From contig CAMOWC010000011.1 of assembly GCA_946628065.1 (NCBI GenBank), positions 1-45,109 of the forward strand: DNA of 45,109 nt, read 5' to 3'. Both the position numbers and the translations under genes were made by a program. Source of the DNA: an uncultured Clostridiaceae bacterium (GTDB taxonomy: Bacteria > Bacillota > Clostridia > TANB77 > CAG-508). The notes beneath the pieces are model-generated. The model saw only the letters and a list, made by a program, of their open reading frames with translations. It ran no database searches and was not told the origin of the DNA. Below, one piece after another: positions 42,832 to 45,109 of the stretch. The number at the start of each line of letters is the position of its first letter. The stretch's first letter is position 1.

Positions 42832-45109
42832 ATGAAGGGGAAAATTCAATCTTCAAGAATGAAGAAAACGATTGCAATAGTTTCAGCAATAGCAGTATTA
42901 GCTGCTGGTGCGGTAACTGGTGTAACAATGTTCTTAAAAGATGATGGAACATCACAGGCCGCATCAACTGAAAGCCAAGTTGCAACTAACCCTGGCCAAG
43001 GGGAAAGCACACAAAATCCTACAACTACTCCAGAGCCAGGTGGCACGGGAGAAAATGAAGGAACAGGTAATGAAGGCGCAACAATACCTGATGGAGGAGA
43101 TCAAACTGAACAAACACCAGCAGATGCAAGCACAACAACTGCACCAGTGACAACTACACCTGGAACGACTACGCCAGCTACAACAGGAACAGCCACTGGA
43201 ACTACTGCAGTTCAACCAACTGAATACATAACATTTAGAGACAGACTTATATCAGAAGACTTCTTAGTTGGATGGGTACCTACAACAGTACCAGGTATAG
43301 TAACAGGAGAAAGAAACATTTTTAAGCCAACATTGGAGATAGTTAAAAATAGTTATACAGAAAGTGACATGATTCAAGAGGATGGGTCACTTGTAAGACC
43401 AGAGGAGTCAAAATACAATACTGTTACTTCTGGAGAATTAATTGTTTATGAAATAATAGTAAGAAACATCGGAGACCTAGATGCAAATAACATCAAGGTT
43501 TATGATGCTGTGCCTGAAAATACAACATTTGTAGAAGTAGGTCCAGAGGGAAAAGAAGAAAACGGAATAATTACTTGGACCGTTAATATTCCAAAACAAT
43601 CAGAAGTTGCATTAAGATTTCTAGTACGTGTTAATGACAATGTTGAAGGTGAAATATTAAATGTAGCAACAGTTGATGGAAAGAAAACAAATGAAACAGA
43701 AAATCCAATAATAAAATCTGAAAAAACTTCAGAGATATATAGAGCAGGAAAAAAAGTTGAAGGACCTGTTAATATTGGCGACGAAATTAAATATACAATA
43801 TCAATAAAAAACACAGGTAATGTAAATGGAACAACATTTGTAAAAGATATTGTACCTGAAAATACAGAATTAGTTTCAAAAATAATGCTTGACGATAAAG
43901 AAATAACAGAGCAAGCTATGTCAGAAGGAACAGATTTAACAGTAAAAGCTAACTCAGTTTCAAAGTTAATATTTACTGTAAAAGTAGAAAAAGTTGATGG
44001 AACCATAAAAAATACTGCAATAGTTGGAAGAACAAATCCTACTGATGAGGTAAAAACATCTAATTTGGAAGTTAACAAAACTGTAAGTACATCTTTGGAT
44101 GGAGAATACACAGAGAGTGTAACATTAAAAGTAGGTGAAACAGCATATTTCAAAATTGAACTAAGAAATACAGGAAGTGAAGAACTCAAATTAACAGTAA
44201 AAGACGAAATGAGTAATGAAGCATTATTAGAGATATTTGACGGAGAAGAAACTGTAGAAAAAACTATAATATTAGCATCAGGGGAAGAAAAGACATTAAC
44301 AGCTACATATGTAATGACACAATCAGATATAGATAACCAAAAAGAAATTATAAACATTATTACATTAACAGATAGTACAATACCAGACGAAGAGGATCCT
44401 GCAACAGTTGTACCTGATGAAGCTAAACCACATATTGTAGTTGAAAAGCAAACAACTTCGGTAAGATATGCAGGTGAAGAAAAAGAAGAAGAAATAACAG
44501 AAACAACAAGAGTAAGAGCAAATGATGTAATTACATATACAATCAATGTAAAAAATGATGGAAATGTTACATTACATGATGTAAAAGTAACAGATAGCTT
44601 AGATATTGTAAATGACGGTAAAGAAATAAAAGCCGGAGATACAATAGATGTAATTAAATCTTTAGCACCAGGAGAAGAAAAAACATATTTTGTAAGCTAT
44701 GCAGTAACACAAGAAGATATTGACAATGGAGAGCCAATTAAAAATATTGCAACAGCTACTGATGGAACAACAGAAGATGAAGATGATTCTGACAAAGATG
44801 TTCCAGTAAATCCTGATGCAGATATTACAGTTACAAAAGTATGGGTAGATAATGACAATAAAGTAGGAGTAAGACCAGAAACACAAACTATAAAAGTTGT
44901 AGGCATAGATGGAGAAAACAAAGAAGTAGTATTAAGTTCAGATACTGAGTCAAATACATGGACAGCTAAAGTTGACGGACTAAAGAAATATGATAGAGCT
45001 GGTAACGAAATAACATATACAGCTAAAGAGGAAAATGTACCAGAGCATTATACGAAGAGTGAAGAAGGCTTAACAGTAACAAATACAATAGACTATGATA
45101 CATTCAAGA
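42832..45109 (+). CDS. Large surface protein with DUF11-like and Cna-B-like repeats (partial, runs off the window)
   Basis: At least 759 codons, open to the window end. ATG 42832 behind GGGGG. Short basic N-terminus and one signal/anchor helix (TIAIVSAIAVLAAGAVTGVT), a Thr/Pro/Gly-rich stalk (~residues 45-130), then repeated DUF11-type domains of about 110-120 residues (GELIVYEIIVRNIGDLDANN, GDEIKYTISIKNTGNVNGTT, GETAYFKIELRNTGSEELKL, NDVITYTINVKNDGNVTLHD), and a Cna-B-like domain starting ITVTKVWVDNDN. Such stalks carry isopeptide bonds and a C-terminal sortase signal; that end is outside the window. Probably displayed by the adjacent sortase. Confidence 0.9.
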   Translation, partial: MKGKIQSSRMKKTIAIVSAIAVLAAGAVTGVTMFLKDDGTSQAASTESQVATNPGQGESTQNPTTTPEPGGTGENEGTGNEGATIPDGGDQTEQTPADASTTTAPVTTTPGTTTPATTGTATGTTAVQPTEYITFRDRLISEDFLVGWVPTTVPGIVTGERNIFKPTLEIVKNSYTESDMIQEDGSLVRPEESKYNTVTSGELIVYEIIVRNIGDLDANNIKVYDAVPENTTFVEVGPEGKEENGIITWTVNIPKQSEVALRFLVRVNDNVEGEILNVATVDGKKTNETENPIIKSEKTSEIYRAGKKVEGPVNIGDEIKYTISIKNTGNVNGTTFVKDIVPENTELVSKIMLDDKEITEQAMSEGTDLTVKANSVSKLIFTVKVEKVDGTIKNTAIVGRTNPTDEVKTSNLEVNKTVSTSLDGEYTESVTLKVGETAYFKIELRNTGSEELKLTVKDEMSNEALLEIFDGEETVEKTIILASGEEKTLTATYVMTQSDIDNQKEIINIITLTDSTIPDEEDPATVVPDEAKPHIVVEKQTTSVRYAGEEKEEEITETTRVRANDVITYTINVKNDGNVTLHDVKVTDSLDIVNDGKEIKAGDTIDVIKSLAPGEEKTYFVSYAVTQEDIDNGEPIKNIATATDGTTEDEDDSDKDVPVNPDADITVTKVWVDNDNKVGVRPETQTIKVVGIDGENKEVVLSSDTESNTWTAKVDGLKKYDRAGNEITYTAKEENVPEHYTKSEEGLTVTNTIDYDTFK

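Noticed and set aside
43500-44546. 348-residue minus-strand ORF opposite the surface protein
   Set aside because: The Ser/Thr/Val-rich low-complexity product is what an antisense reading of Glu/Lys/Asn/Thr codons gives; the plus-strand DUF11 repeats explain the DNA.

Overview
The window looks like a chromosomal segment of a low-GC, spore-forming member of the Bacillota (Clostridia-like). Evidence seen: AT-rich codon use dominated by AGA/GGA/AAA, AGGAGG-type ribosome binding sites, a ctsR-mcsA-mcsB-clpC operon with a CtsR box, an rlmN-PP2C-PASTA kinase-rpe block, a spoVM gene and sortase substrates. No species can be named from the sequence alone.

Most important observation: at twelve positions in eight conserved genes (clpC x2, a NodB polysaccharide deacetylase, nifS x3, rlmN, the PASTA kinase, recG x2, dprA, alr) the reading frame is interrupted in exactly the same way. 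An in-frame CGG appears where the protein needs glycine, and the frame is restored if the four bases CGGN are read as one glycine, i.e. the C is skipped and GGN is read. Reading through this way gives full-length, motif-complete proteins (ClpC 813 aa, RecG 681 aa, NifS 376 aa, RlmN 343 aa). I checked every CGG in the recognised genes on both strands. All other CGG triplets are out of phase. Only one in-frame CGG must be read in the normal frame, and it lies in an isolated, possibly acquired orphan gene (position 12405). The other arginine codons (AGA, AGG, CGA, CGC, CGT) behave normally. Either this genome handles CGG as a +1 shift/quadruplet glycine codon, or the assembly has a very peculiar codon-phased artefact. 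The phase bias argues against the artefact.

Layout. 1-460: three tRNA genes (Val, Asp, Phe) on the minus strand, divergent from a Thg1-like gene. 1.3-5.3 kb: rplU with leader, rpmA, trpS, obg, lexA. 5.4-10.3 kb: a small Lys-rich ORF and the CtsR-controlled protein quality-control operon. 10.3-14.2 kb: polysaccharide deacetylase, two orphan genes, nifS. 14.3-15.7 kb: minus-strand NfeD/SPFH pair. 15.8-20.8 kb: GH18 glycosidase, an unknown gene, greA, pyrG with a leader terminator. 20.8-26 kb: a pseudopilin-like gene behind a three-codon leader ORF and terminator, then rlmN, PP2C phosphatase, PASTA kinase, rpe. 26-28.5 kb: bactofilin-like membrane protein, nth, a 49-aa membrane ORF, spoVM, rpmB. 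28.7-33.2 kb: recG, a small membrane protein, folD, dprA. 33.3-41 kb: a cell-wall and protease operon (class A PBP, FemAB-type transferase, alanine racemase, DUF1189-like protein, FtsH). 41.2 kb to the end: a sortase, its probable LPVTA substrate, and a large surface protein that runs off the window.

The genes carrying CGGN sites share no function. This fits a genome-wide decoding property in which a C inserted before a glycine codon is nearly silent and can drift, better than gene-specific regulation. No CRISPR array, insertion sequence or rRNA was found. No gene-free stretch exceeds 300 bases.
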